Below, one piece after another: positions 34,780-46,002 of a DNA stretch of 64,000 nt. The translations under genes and the position numbers were made by a program. Numbering within the stretch: the stretch's first letter is position 1; each line of letters opens with the position of its first letter. The notes under the pieces are model-generated. The model saw only the letters and a program-made list of their open reading frames with translations. It had not been told where the DNA came from and did no database searches. Location: positions 372,001 to 436,000 of the forward strand of contig CAJSYJ010000001.1 of assembly GCA_910574205.1 (NCBI GenBank), read 5' to 3'. The stretch comes from Bacteroidales bacterium. GTDB taxonomy: Bacteria > Bacteroidota > Bacteroidia > Bacteroidales > Rikenellaceae.

Positions 34780-35922
34780 ATGAGAATTATTCGACATATC
34801 ATATACACCGCAGCAACGCTGTTGCTAACAGCATCTTGCGGAGACAAAACAACGATTTCGACGGACGATTTTACCGAAAAAATTTTTACGCCGCAGCATG
34901 CCTCCGGCTTCGAGATACGCGGCGACGGAGAGGGAAACACGCTTCTCGCGGTATCGCGTCCGTGGCAGGGCGACGGCGAAATGCCCGAGCAGAAGCTACT
35001 CATACTGCGATCGGGCGACGCAAAAGCCGCCGCGGAGTACGACGGTCAGACAATAACGGGAGCGGCACGCCGCGTCGTCTGCATGTCGAGCAGCCATGTA
35101 GCGATGCTCGACGCCATAGATTGCGCAGATCGCATAGCGGGCGTATCGGGCAAAAGATACATAACCAACCTCCGTATATCCGGCTCGGACAAGGTATGCG
35201 ACGTGGGCTACGACCCCAATCTCGACTTCGAGCGCATAGTGTCGCTGCGTCCCGACATAGTGCTGCTGTACGGTGTCGCTGGCGAGAATACGGCTACCAC
35301 GGCCAAGCTGCGGGAGCTGGGCATACCCTATCTATATATAGGAGACTATGCCGAACAGACTCCGCTGGGCAAGGCGGAGTGGCTCGTGGCGGTATCCGAG
35401 ATCGTCGGATGCAGAGAGCATGCGACGCAGGTGTTCGATGCGATTGAGACACGATATACCGCCCTGCGCGACTCGATAGCGCAAGCCTCCCAAAGACGGC
35501 CGAGCGTGATGCTGAACACGCCTTATCAGGACGTATGGTACATGCCCTCGGACGACAGCTACATGGTAAGGCTTATTGAGGATGCCGGCGGCCGATACAT
35601 ATACTCGGGAGAGAACCCCGCGGGAGGATCGAGGGCGATAGGTCTCGAAGAGGCCTACATGCTCGTCACGGATGCCGATCTGTGGCTCAACACGGGACAG
35701 TGCACCGACATGGAGGAGCTCAGGCAGTCTACGCCGAAGTTCGTCTCGGCCGGGGTCTTCCGCAGCGGCCGCATATACAACAACAACCGCCGTCGCACGG
35801 CAGCCGGCGGCAATGACTTCTGGGAGTCGGCCGTCGTACATCCCGACGTGGTGCTGCGCGATCTGGCGACTATAATCGGCGGCGGAGAGGAGCCGCTGTA
35901 TTACTACCAACGACTGGAATAG
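34780..35922 (+). CDS. ABC transporter substrate-binding lipoprotein (BtuF/FecB type)
   Basis: This 380-residue protein has signal MRIIRHIIYTAATLLLTASC (Cys20 lipidated). The class III binding-protein fold is indicated by RRVVCMSSSHVAMLDAIDCA, DVGYDPNLDFERIVSLRPDI and YLYIGDYAEQTPLGKAEWL. Such proteins bind siderophore-iron, haem or cobalamin and hand it to a FecCD-type permease, whose gene follows after three bases. No TonB receptor gene and no cobalamin riboswitch is nearby (only about 80 bases separate it from tRNA-Pro), so the substrate is open. The Asn- and Arg-rich NNNRRRTAAGGNDFWE is common in Bacteroidetes members. Confidence 0.87.
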   Translation: MRIIRHIIYTAATLLLTASCGDKTTISTDDFTEKIFTPQHASGFEIRGDGEGNTLLAVSRPWQGDGEMPEQKLLILRSGDAKAAAEYDGQTITGAARRVVCMSSSHVAMLDAIDCADRIAGVSGKRYITNLRISGSDKVCDVGYDPNLDFERIVSLRPDIVLLYGVAGENTATTAKLRELGIPYLYIGDYAEQTPLGKAEWLVAVSEIVGCREHATQVFDAIETRYTALRDSIAQASQRRPSVMLNTPYQDVWYMPSDDSYMVRLIEDAGGRYIYSGENPAGGSRAIGLEEAYMLVTDADLWLNTGQCTDMEELRQSTPKFVSAGVFRSGRIYNNNRRRTAAGGNDFWESAVVHPDVVLRDLATIIGGGEEPLYYYQRLE

Positions 35923-35925
35923 ACC

Positions 35926-36951
35926 ATGCGCAGCCACCGACACGCAATACTCTTCATCGCATTGTCCGCGGCAGCCGTCGCACTGCTTGTGTGCGATCTG
36001 CTGACAGGCACCACACCGATACCTATATCGCAGATATGGGCATCGCTCGCAGGCAGCGGCGCGAGCGACGAATATGCCGTTATCGTGCGCGAGCTGCGGC
36101 TGCCGAAGGCCGTAATGGCAATTACGGCAGGCATAGCGCTGTCGGTAAGCGGATTGCAGATGCAGACGCTGTTCAGAAACCCGCTGGCAGGCCCCTACGT
36201 ACTGGGCATCAGCTCGGGCGCGAGTCTGGGCGTGGCGCTGTTCACGCTCGGCATGCCTCTGTTAGGCATAACAGCCGGATCGGCAGCCTCGGCCATAGGC
36301 ATAACCGGCATGGCATGGACCGGCTCGGCGGCGATACTGCTGCTGGTCATGGCGCTGTCGCGACGCATAAAGAACATAAACGTAATACTCATCGTCGGCA
36401 TGATGCTCGGCTCGGCCATAAGCGCCGTCGTGGGCATACTGCAATATGTGGGCACGGAGGAGTCGTTGAAGGCCTTCGTCGTATGGACGATGGGCTCGCT
36501 GACCAACGTTACGCATGCCGATCTGCTCTTCGCCGTACCGATAGTTGCTGCGGGCACGGCACTGGGCGTAGCCGTCATAAAGCCGCTCAACATGCTGATG
36601 CTCGGCGAAAACTACGCCCGTAGCATGGGGCTCGGGGTAAGACGAGCCCGCACGATGATATTCTTATCGACCACGCTTCTGGCAGCGACCGTAACGGCAT
36701 TCTGCGGCCCGATCGGCTTCATAGGTCTTGCCATGCCGCATCTGGCACGCATGACTTTCCGCACGGCCGACCACCGTATACTGATGCCGGCATCGATGCT
36801 GTGGGGCGTAGTGGCCATGCTGCTCTGCTGCGTGGTGTGCGACATCGCCTCGCGCATAGGGGTCATGCTGCCGGTCAACACCATAACCTCGCTGCTGGGT
36901 ATACCTATAATAATAGCGGTCGTAATGCGCAACAGAAACTCGGCATCATGA
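35926..36951 (+). CDS. FecCD-family ABC permease
   Basis: This 341-residue protein has about ten membrane segments. RELRLPKAVMAITAGIALSV, LQMQTLFRNPLAGPYVLGIS and CGPIGFIGLAMPHLARM are the conserved FecCD/BtuC landmarks; the last contains the loop that contacts the ATPase. It works with the binding protein encoded just upstream and overlaps the ATPase gene by four bases (ATGA). As a single permease gene, it most likely forms a homodimer, as BtuC does. Confidence 0.95.
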   Translation: MRSHRHAILFIALSAAAVALLVCDLLTGTTPIPISQIWASLAGSGASDEYAVIVRELRLPKAVMAITAGIALSVSGLQMQTLFRNPLAGPYVLGISSGASLGVALFTLGMPLLGITAGSAASAIGITGMAWTGSAAILLLVMALSRRIKNINVILIVGMMLGSAISAVVGILQYVGTEESLKAFVVWTMGSLTNVTHADLLFAVPIVAAGTALGVAVIKPLNMLMLGENYARSMGLGVRRARTMIFLSTTLLAATVTAFCGPIGFIGLAMPHLARMTFRTADHRILMPASMLWGVVAMLLCCVVCDIASRIGVMLPVNTITSLLGIPIIIAVVMRNRNSAS

Positions 36952-37721
36952 TAGAACTACGCGATATACGGCTGTCGTTCGGGCAGCGGACTCTGATCGA
37001 CTCGGCATCGGCCACCCTCAGATGCGGTACGATTACGGCGCTGCTCGGCCGCAACGGTACGGGCAAGAGTACGCTGCTGCGCGCCATGGCTTCGCTGGGC
37101 GATGTGCAGCGAGGCGAGATAAGGGTCGACGGCAGGCCGCTCAGGAAGATGAATGCCGCCGAGACGGCACGGCGCATAGCGTTCGTCGACACATCGCGCA
37201 TACACGCCGAGAACATGAGTGCACGCGAGCTGGTCGCCATAGGACGCTCGCCCTACACCGACTGGCTGGGACGCACCGGCGCCGAAGATATGCGCATCGT
37301 CGATGAGGCGATGACCACGGCCGGCGTGGCAGGTCTTGCCGACCGCATGGTCGACACGCTCTCCGACGGCGAGTGTCAGCGCGTGATGATAGCCCGCGCC
37401 CTCGCGCAGACCACGCCCGTGATCCTGCTCGACGAGCCTACGGCATTTCTCGACATGCCTAACCGCTACGAGCTGTGCACGCTGCTGCAACGGCTCGCGC
37501 ACCGGCAGGGAAAGTGCATCGTCTTCTCCACGCACGATCTCGACATCGCTCTGTCGCTGTGCGACGAGATAGCGTTGATCGACTCGCCGCGGCTGCACCA
37601 TATGCCCACCCGGCAGATCGTCGGCAGCGGATATATCGAGCGACTGTTCAGCAGCCCCTACGTCCGATTCGATGCCGCCACGCAGAGCATAACGCTCACA
37701 GAGACGGCGGCGGAGGGGTAA
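36948..37721 (+). CDS. ABC transporter ATPase (FecE/BtuD type)
   Basis: This 257-residue ATPase powers the metal-chelate importer. Walker A is GRNGTGKST (34-42), the signature is LSDGECQR (138-145, usually LSGGQ), Walker B is VILLDE (158-163) and the switch His is in FSTHDLDIAL. The start overlaps the permease stop, so the two are translationally coupled. The D and E replacing G and Q in the signature are common in this subfamily. Confidence 0.94.
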   Translation: MIELRDIRLSFGQRTLIDSASATLRCGTITALLGRNGTGKSTLLRAMASLGDVQRGEIRVDGRPLRKMNAAETARRIAFVDTSRIHAENMSARELVAIGRSPYTDWLGRTGAEDMRIVDEAMTTAGVAGLADRMVDTLSDGECQRVMIARALAQTTPVILLDEPTAFLDMPNRYELCTLLQRLAHRQGKCIVFSTHDLDIALSLCDEIALIDSPRLHHMPTRQIVGSGYIERLFSSPYVRFDAATQSITLTETAAEG

Positions 37722-37754
37722 TAGGCCTTTTTTCGCACTTTTTTGCCGAAACAT

Positions 37755-37785
37755 TTTGCCGAATAAAAATCTTTTCATATCTTCG
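37755..37785 (+). promoter_or_regulatory. Promoter of tRNA-Glu (and rpsT)
   Basis: TTTG, 19 bases, TATCTTCG; the -7 box differs from consensus by one base. It ends 33 bases before the tRNA. Confidence 0.75.
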
Positions 37786-37818
37786 CACCGCTAAACCCTT
37801 AACAGGGAATAGCGGTAA

Positions 37819-37890
37819 GGCCCATTCGTCTATCGGTTAGGACGCAAGATTTTCATTCTTGAAAGAGCAGTTCGACTCTGCTATGGGCTA
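37819..37890 (+). tRNA. tRNA-Glu (anticodon TTC)
   Basis: GGCCCAT pairs with ATGGGCT (one G-T pair), the D-arm is CGTCTATCGGTTAGGACG, the anticodon stem CAAGA/TCTTG closes TTTTCAT with TTC, and the T-arm holds AGTTCGACTCT. No terminator separates it from rpsT 200 bases downstream. Confidence 0.94.
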
Positions 37891-38089
37891 CACTTGGCGC
37901 GTCGTCCCATGTTTCGGGGCGGTGCGTGCGGTTTAATAGTGAACAGGAGCGGGCGGCAAGCCTATCCGAAACCGGTCAGGGCCGGATGCCGAAGAGGAGG
38001 TTATCCAACGGACGATCTTCGGGGCGCGAGACGCAAGACACCTCCGACAACACGGAATACGTAAAAGAAAAAAATAAAAGAAAGAAACT

Positions 38090-38341
38090 ATGGCAAACCA
38101 CAAGTCATCGAAGAAGAGAATCCGTCAGACAGCTACCAAGCGTGCGCACAACCGTCTCTATCACAAGACTACGCGTAACGCTGTAAAGGCATTGCGCAAC
38201 ACGTCGGAGCGCAACGCGGCAGAGGCATTGCTGCCGAAGGTAAGCGCCATGCTGGACAAGTTGGCAAAGCACAACATCATCCACAAGAACAAGGCCGCCA
38301 ACTTGAAGAGCTCGCTGGCTCTGCACGTGAACGCTCTCTAA
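38090..38341 (+). CDS. rpsT: 30S ribosomal protein S20
   Basis: This is an 83-residue basic protein of normal S20 length, starting [20 protein letters not shown], with the helical core [22 protein letters not shown]20 binds 16S rRNA early in small-subunit assembly. It lies 200 bases after tRNA-Glu, with no terminator between, so it is probably read from the tRNA promoter or from an unseen promoter in that spacer. A clear terminator follows. Confidence 0.97.
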   Translation: MANHKSSKKRIRQTATKRAHNRLYHKTTRNAVKALRNTSERNAAEALLPKVSAMLDKLAKHNIIHKNKAANLKSSLALHVNAL

Positions 38342-39094
38342 ATCGGGCTTTTCGATCGAGGATGCGGCAGGAGCGCGCAGCATGATCGTATGCGCAGATG
38401 CCGGCAGCGGACAGCGCGGCGGACTTTCGCAGTCGTGAATAGTCAAAACGCAGATCTGATGTCTCTAAGAAGAGGGACGAAGATCCGGATCCGGTCGAAG
38501 CCATACATATACAGGAGATTGTCGATTTATTCTGGCAATCTCCTTTTTTATGGCTGTCATCTCCTATCGGATGTTATCGAGATCGCGTACACGTCCCACA
38601 GCCGACCACCGAGCGGGCAATATTTCGAATGACCGACTTTATACGCAACGGGCTTTCAGCACGACAGACATTAGCGCGTAGATGACATTGCGTACAGTGA
38701 CATTGTGAACAGTAGACATTGCGCACGGCTGACCATCGTGTTGAAAATCTCCTCGGGGGGCTCTACGCATGGCTGACAACCACGCAACCGCTGTTACCAC
38801 GTTCGGCCGGTGCAGCCGACACTCCGCGCGAGAGACCTTAGTGCGGCCGGCATCCGCATAACAGACCTGACGCGAAGATGACTTTCAGCATGGCTGCCCA
38901 GTCCGGAGCCTATGCTACCACCGTCGGCCGGCGCAGAGATCCGGCGACAAGACACAAGCATCCGGCGACAAGGCGGCGCTATGCAGCGCAGGCTGCCCGG
39001 CGGCAACGGCGCAGAACAAAAATCGAACGCACAGCAGATAACTTTGTCAAATACTTTATATCTTTGCATTCTGAATGTCATTAAACAATAAGCT
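38342..39094. other. Gap between rpsT and serS
   Basis: This 750-base gap holds the rpsT terminator, a degenerate repeat of about 16 bases (GACATTGCGTACAGT-like, three copies at about 38681-38725), and two diverged copies of a roughly 48-base stretch (from about 38768 and 38888). A -7-like TATCTTTG (39059-39066) precedes serS. I see no gene in it; it looks like decayed sequence. Confidence 0.5.
38513..38549 (+). terminator. Terminator of rpsT
   Basis: AGGAGATTG/CAATCTCCT arms are followed by a run of T. Confidence 0.92.
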
Positions 39095-40366
39095 ATGCTT
39101 ACATTAAAGCAATTACGCGACGACAAGCAGGCAGCGATACGCAAGCTGGCCAAGAAACATGTCGATGCCGAGCCTGTCATAAACCGAATAGAGGAGCTGG
39201 ACGACGAGCGCAAGGCCGTTCAGGCCGAGCTGGACGCATGTCTGGCACAACAGAACACTGCCGCAAAGCAGATAGGCGCCCTCATGGGCAAAGGTCTGCG
39301 CGACGAGGCCGAGGCTAAAAAGGCCGAAGTAGCGGCGCTGAAAGAGCGTTCCAACGAGTTGTCGGCACGCTTCAAGCAGGTCGGCGAGCAGTTGCAGGCG
39401 GCGATCGTCACGCTGCCCAACTTTCCGGCGGATATCGTCCCCGAGGGCGTCGGCGCCGAAGACAACCTCGTCGTGAAGCTCGTAGAGAACTACACTCAGC
39501 TGCCCGAGGACCCGCAGCCCCACTGGGAGCTGGCCAAGAAATACGACATAATAGATTTCGATCTCGGCGTCAAGCTTACCGGTGCCGGATTTCCCGTATA
39601 CAAAGGCAAGGGCGCCCGTCTGCAACGTGCGTTGATAAACTACTTCCTCGACTGCAACACGGCGGCAGGATATCTCGAAGTGGAGCCGCCAGTGCTGGTA
39701 AACGAGGCGTCGGGCTTCGGCACGGGACAGTTGCCCGACAAGGAGGGTCAGATGTACCACGCCACGGCCGACAACTACTATCTCGTGCCCACGGCCGAAG
39801 TGCCTGTCACGAACATATACCGCGACGTGATTCTCGACGAGAAGGATTTCCCCGTCAAGATGACCGCTTATACCCCCTGCTTCCGCCGTGAGGCCGGATC
39901 ATACGGCAAGGATGTACGCGGACTCAACCGTCTGCACCAGTTCGACAAGGTGGAGATCGTGCAGTTGTCACTGCCCGAAGTGTCTTATCAGGCGCTGGAC
40001 GGCATGGTGGCGCATGTCGAGAAGATCGTAACGTCGCTGGGACTACCCTACCGCATACTGCGTCTGTGCGGCGGCGACATGTCGTTTACCTCAGCGCTGA
40101 CATACGACTTCGAGGTATACTCGGAGGCGCAGAAGCGCTGGCTCGAAGTGTCGTCGGTATCGAATTTCGAGTCGTTCCAGGCCAACCGCCTCAAACTGCG
40201 CTACAAGGATTCGAACAAGAAGACACAGCTGGCGCACACGCTCAACGGCTCGTCGCTGGCACTGCCGCGCATCGTAGCCGCACTGCTCGAAAACAACCAG
40301 ACGCCCGAAGGAATACGCATACCCGAGGTACTCGTTCCATATACGGGTTTTGATTATATCAAATAA
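39095..40366 (+). CDS. serS: Seryl-tRNA synthetase
   Basis: SerS charges tRNA-Ser and is a class II enzyme. The 423-residue length is typical. The N-terminal part (about 1-110) is the long antiparallel coiled coil that grips tRNA (MLTLKQLRDDKQAAIRKLAK). Motif 2 is seen in TPCFRREAGSYGKDVRGLNR and motif 3 in LNGSSLALPRIVAALLENNQ. YHATADNYYLVPTAEVPVTN is the conserved TxE loop. The promoter of the ferredoxin gene overlaps its 3' end. Confidence 0.98.
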   Translation: MLTLKQLRDDKQAAIRKLAKKHVDAEPVINRIEELDDERKAVQAELDACLAQQNTAAKQIGALMGKGLRDEAEAKKAEVAALKERSNELSARFKQVGEQLQAAIVTLPNFPADIVPEGVGAEDNLVVKLVENYTQLPEDPQPHWELAKKYDIIDFDLGVKLTGAGFPVYKGKGARLQRALINYFLDCNTAAGYLEVEPPVLVNEASGFGTGQLPDKEGQMYHATADNYYLVPTAEVPVTNIYRDVILDEKDFPVKMTAYTPCFRREAGSYGKDVRGLNRLHQFDKVEIVQLSLPEVSYQALDGMVAHVEKIVTSLGLPYRILRLCGGDMSFTSALTYDFEVYSEAQKRWLEVSSVSNFESFQANRLKLRYKDSNKKTQLAHTLNGSSLALPRIVAALLENNQTPEGIRIPEVLVPYTGFDYIK

Positions 40367-40379
40367 TTTTCTATATTTG
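40349..40379 (+). promoter_or_regulatory. Promoter of ferredoxin gene
   Basis: TTTG, 19 bases, TATATTTG. The -33 element lies within the last codons of serS. Confidence 0.85.
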
Positions 40380-40407
40380 CATTAAACTTTTTATAAAACT
40401 AAGTATT

Positions 40408-40575
40408 ATGGCTTACAAAATCACAGATTCGTGCGTTGCATGCGGCACATGTATCGACGAATGCCCCGTCGAGGCTATCTCGGCCGGCGATATCTACGTT
40501 ATCGATCCCGACAAGTGCATCGACTGCGGCACCTGCGCAGGCGTTTGCCCCTCGGAGGCTATCCACGAGGCATAG
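40408..40575 (+). CDS. Small 2[4Fe-4S] ferredoxin
   Basis: This 55-residue protein starts MAYKITDSCVACGTC. Two CxxCxxCxxxCP motifs (CVACGTCIDECP and CIDCGTCAGVCP) are the ligands of two 4Fe-4S clusters, as in clostridial-type ferredoxins. The length and near-perfect internal two-fold symmetry fit this family. It carries electrons at low potential for enzymes such as pyruvate:ferredoxin oxidoreductase or the Rnf complex. It has its own promoter and terminator, so it is a single-gene unit. Confidence 0.96.
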   Translation: MAYKITDSCVACGTCIDECPVEAISAGDIYVIDPDKCIDCGTCAGVCPSEAIHEA

Positions 40576-40596
40576 GATCCGACAACAGACCATGCG

Positions 40597-40630
40597 GCAG
40601 GCAGCACCCTCGGGGTGCTGCCTGCGACTT
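40597..40630 (+). terminator. Terminator of ferredoxin gene
   Basis: GCAGGCAGCACCC/GGTGCTGCCTGC arms (one unpaired base) are followed by GACTTTTTAT. Confidence 0.9.
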
Positions 40631-40649
40631 TTTATGCCGGAGAGGCTCC

Positions 40650-40850
40650 GGACAAAATGCAAGTAAACTTGCTTTTGCCCTCGCTTATTCGTACATTTGA
40701 CATCGTCGAACATACCTCCCGCTCGGCAAAATGCAAGTAAACTTGCTTTTGCCCTCGCTTATTCGTACATTTGACATCGTCGAACATACTTCCGCTCGGC
40801 AATATCCAAATAAATTTGGCATTGCCCTCGCTTATTCGTACATTTGTAAA
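40650..40850 (+). repeat. Three tandem promoter-bearing repeats upstream of mnmA
   Basis: Units of 74 and 73 bases repeat from CAAAATGCAAGTAAACTTGC through GTACATTTG to the CGAACATAC region; the third copy is more diverged in its first half and runs into mnmA. Each unit has TTG or TTTG, about 20 bases, and TACATTTG (boxes at 40692-40699, 40766-40773, 40839-40846). Each also has a small hairpin (GCAAGTAAACTTGC, or CCAAATAAATTTGG in the third). Translations give short ALAYSYIC-like peptides, but these are not genes. Confidence 0.9.
40821..40846 (+). promoter_or_regulatory. Promoter of mnmA (third repeat copy)
   Basis: The third repeat has TACATTTG at 40839-40846, 17 bases before the mnmA ATG, with TTTGG and ATTG elements upstream (40814-40824). 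Spacing to the best TTG is 20-22 bases depending on which is used. The two upstream copies may act as extra promoters. Confidence 0.65.
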
Positions 40851-40862
40851 AATTTTATCGAT

Positions 40863-42035
40863 ATGCGAATTGTTGTAGGGCTGTCGGGCGGAGTGGATTC
40901 GTCGGTGGCAGCCTATCTGCTCAAAGAGGCCGGTCACGACGTGGTGGGCTTGTTCATGCGCAACTGGCACGATACCACCGGCACGCTCGAAGGCGACTGC
41001 CCGTGGTACGACGATCAGGTATTCGCCGAGTTGGTGGCCAAGCGGCTCGACATACCGTTCCACTATGTCGACCTGTCGGAGCAGTATCGCGCGCGCGTGG
41101 TTGAGTACATGTTCGCCGAGTACGAGCGGGGGCGAACGCCCAATCCCGACGTGCTGTGCAACCGAGAGATAAAGTTCGACGTATTTCTCAAAGAGGCGCT
41201 GAAACTCGGTGCCGAGGCTGTCGCGACCGGCCACTACTGCCGCCGCGCCGAGCGCATAGTCGACGGCAGGAGCGTATATTCGCTGCTGGCGGGCTGCGAC
41301 CCCAACAAGGACCAGAGCTATTTCCTCTGCCAACTGTCGCAGGAGCAGCTGCGCTACGCGATGTTTCCCGTAGGCGAGCTGCTCAAACCCGAGGTGCGCC
41401 GCATCGCCCGGGAGCAGCATCTGGCCACGGCCAAGCGCAAGGACTCGCAGGGGATATGTTTCGTGGGCAAGGTCGATCTGCCTGTCTTTCTGCAACAGAA
41501 GCTCGCAGCACGCGAGGGCAACGTCCACGAGATAAGACGCGACTGCGCGCGTCTGGTGCGCGACATAGCGGCGGATGACTATCGCGCGCTGAGCGAGCCT
41601 TACGCCTTTACCGTGCGCGACGGCAAGAAGATCGGCACGCACAACGGAGCGCACTTCTACACCATAGGCCAGCGCAAGGGGCTGGGCATAGGGGGACGCA
41701 AGGAGTCGTTGTTCGTCGTTGCGACCGACATACGCGAGAATGTGATCTACGTAGCCGAGGGAGATTCGCACCCGGCGCTTTACCGCCGCGCGCTGAGGAT
41801 ACGCCCCGAAGAGGTACACTGGATCGAACCTGCCGAGAGCATGGCCGAGGGCGAGCGTCGTTGCTACGCGGTGCGCATACGCTATCGGCAGCCGTTGCAG
41901 CAGGCCGAGCTTATAGCCGATGCCGACGGGCTGTACATACTTTTCGACACGCCGCAGCGCGGCATCGCCGCAGGACAGTTCGCCGCATGGTATGACGGCG
42001 AGCGTCTGGCTGGCAGCGGCGTCATAGACCGATAG
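40863..42035 (+). CDS. mnmA: tRNA-specific 2-thiouridylase MnmA
   Basis: MnmA makes 2-thiouridine at the wobble position of tRNA-Lys, -Glu and -Gln, taking sulfur from a persulfide carrier. The PP-loop motif is GLSGGVDSSVAAYLL near the N-terminus, Cys in CNREIKFD and CFVGKVDLPVFLQQ are in the regions of the catalytic pair, and CDPNKDQSYFLCQL and IGTHNGAHFYTIGQRKGLG are family signatures. The 390-residue length is slightly above average. I used ATG 40863; the longer frame upstream only reads through the promoter repeats. The EEP-like gene follows after five bases. Confidence 0.96.
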   Translation: MRIVVGLSGGVDSSVAAYLLKEAGHDVVGLFMRNWHDTTGTLEGDCPWYDDQVFAELVAKRLDIPFHYVDLSEQYRARVVEYMFAEYERGRTPNPDVLCNREIKFDVFLKEALKLGAEAVATGHYCRRAERIVDGRSVYSLLAGCDPNKDQSYFLCQLSQEQLRYAMFPVGELLKPEVRRIAREQHLATAKRKDSQGICFVGKVDLPVFLQQKLAAREGNVHEIRRDCARLVRDIAADDYRALSEPYAFTVRDGKKIGTHNGAHFYTIGQRKGLGIGGRKESLFVVATDIRENVIYVAEGDSHPALYRRALRIRPEEVHWIEPAESMAEGERRCYAVRIRYRQPLQQAELIADADGLYILFDTPQRGIAAGQFAAWYDGERLAGSGVIDR

Positions 42036-42040
42036 AGCGG

Positions 42041-42844
42041 ATGCGGTCGGTAATCGTCATCATGCTGTTGCTGCTGTCGAAGCTCGGAGCTTCGGCACAG
42101 GCGCCTGCGGGCATCGCCTACTATGACGTCGACCGCCTTTACGACACCATCCCGTCGCTCTTTTACGATGACCGCGCATATACTCCCGAGGGGACATACG
42201 GCTGGAATACCGAGCGTTACCGGCGCAAGATACGTCAGGTGGCGGAGACGGTCGACTCGATGGCTCTGCCTGTCGTGGCATTGTACGGCGTGGAGACCGA
42301 GCAGGTGGCGCGCGACATAGCCGCCCGCTGCATCGAGGATTACGCCTGCCTGCACCGCACGCTGTCGTCGCGCAACGGTTTGGATTTTGCATTGCTGTAT
42401 TGGGGCGACAGGCTCTTTATCCGTTCGGTCGAGAGCGGCTTCGACTATCTGGCCGTCGACGGCACGCTGGACGGGCGGCCGCTGCTGCTGGTTCTGAGCC
42501 GGTATTCGTCGACGGCGGAGCATATCGCCGCCAAGCGTGCCAAGGCCGACGAGCAATACAGGATAGTCATTATGGGACGCACGGATAATTTCGCAACGAA
42601 AGACGATATATTTCGCGACGCAACGGCCAAGGCCGAAGCCGCGGGCAGAGGCAATGCGTTGTTCCGCAGCGGATGGACCATGGCAGACCGGATACTGGTA
42701 ACGCACAACGTGACGGCCGATGCCGAAGTATATGCCCGCCGCCGGCTGCTCGATTCCGAGGGGCGGCCTGCGGCGACATTCTCGCGCAGGCGTTATACGG
42801 CAGGGTGTTCGAACCGTCTGCCTATATACATATACCTGCATTGA
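42041..42844 (+). CDS. Secreted EEP (endonuclease/exonuclease/phosphatase)-like protein, active site degenerate
   Basis: This 267-residue protein has a signal peptide (MRSVIVIMLLLLSKLGASAQ). The order IAYYDVDRLYDTIPS, YTPEGTYGWNTERYRRKI and LPVVALYGVETEQVARDI matches secreted EEP-family proteins of Bacteroidetes, where the motifs read NVENLFDT, EFTPEG..W and GLQEVEN. Here the metal-binding Asn and Glu of the first motifs are changed (DVDR, YGVET), and the His-containing motif near LLLVLSRYSSTAEH is lost. It is probably not an active nuclease or phosphatase. It starts five bases after mnmA, so the two are cotranscribed. Confidence 0.7.
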   Translation: MRSVIVIMLLLLSKLGASAQAPAGIAYYDVDRLYDTIPSLFYDDRAYTPEGTYGWNTERYRRKIRQVAETVDSMALPVVALYGVETEQVARDIAARCIEDYACLHRTLSSRNGLDFALLYWGDRLFIRSVESGFDYLAVDGTLDGRPLLLVLSRYSSTAEHIAAKRAKADEQYRIVIMGRTDNFATKDDIFRDATAKAEAAGRGNALFRSGWTMADRILVTHNVTADAEVYARRRLLDSEGRPAATFSRRRYTAGCSNRLPIYIYLH

Positions 42845-43143
42845 GCATCTGCCTGCGGACGCTGCCGACACCCTGCCGCCCCGCCCCATGACCTGAGCAA
42901 AGAGCGCCCGCCGCTACCGCAGATCCCGGGGGTAAGGCTATATGGTGCATGCGGAAGCGGCAGTCAGGGCATACCGGCAAAACCGATTGCGATTTCGGGT
43001 CGAAAGCCCAAGCAATGTTTATGCTATTGCCGGGGGTCAAATCTTTGGTATTTCGCAAAAAAACGCTAACTTTGTAGTTCGATAAAACGCAATCGGAAAA
43101 AGAAATCGATAATCGACATTTAATAACTAAAAACTAAGCAATT
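42845..43143. other. Gap between EEP-like gene and ppdK
   Basis: About 300 bases. The only clear element is the ppdK promoter near its right end. Confidence 0.55.
43044..43074 (+). promoter_or_regulatory. Promoter of ppdK
   Basis: TTTG, 19 bases, TAACTTTG, about 70 bases before the ATG. A near-consensus site, in keeping with a highly expressed gene. Confidence 0.87.
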
Positions 43144-45876
<2,733 letters not shown>

Positions 45877-45898
45877 TCTCGCACGACTATACGACAAG

Positions 45899-45930
45899 AA
45901 CAGTCCGGACGAAAGTTCGGACTGTTTTTT
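45899..45930 (+). terminator. Terminator of ppdK
   Basis: AACAGTCCG/CGGACTGTT arms are followed by seven T. Confidence 0.93.
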
Positions 45931-45963
45931 ATTAAGGCGCCGGCATCATATATCCCCATTTTG

Positions 45964-45971
45964 AATAACTT
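45964..45971 (+). promoter_or_regulatory. -7 box upstream of small barrel gene
   Basis: TAACTTTG lies 31 bases before the chosen ATG at 46003. Its position rules out translation from the earlier ATG at 45961. No clear -33 element was found. Confidence 0.55.
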
Positions 45972-46002
45972 TGCAACGACGACATCGATAATGACGACAA
46001 CT

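Noticed and set aside
40650..40850. CRISPR or small repeated peptide gene
   Set aside because: Only three tandem units with no spacers; each carries promoter elements, and the peptide frames have no start context and no conserved ending.
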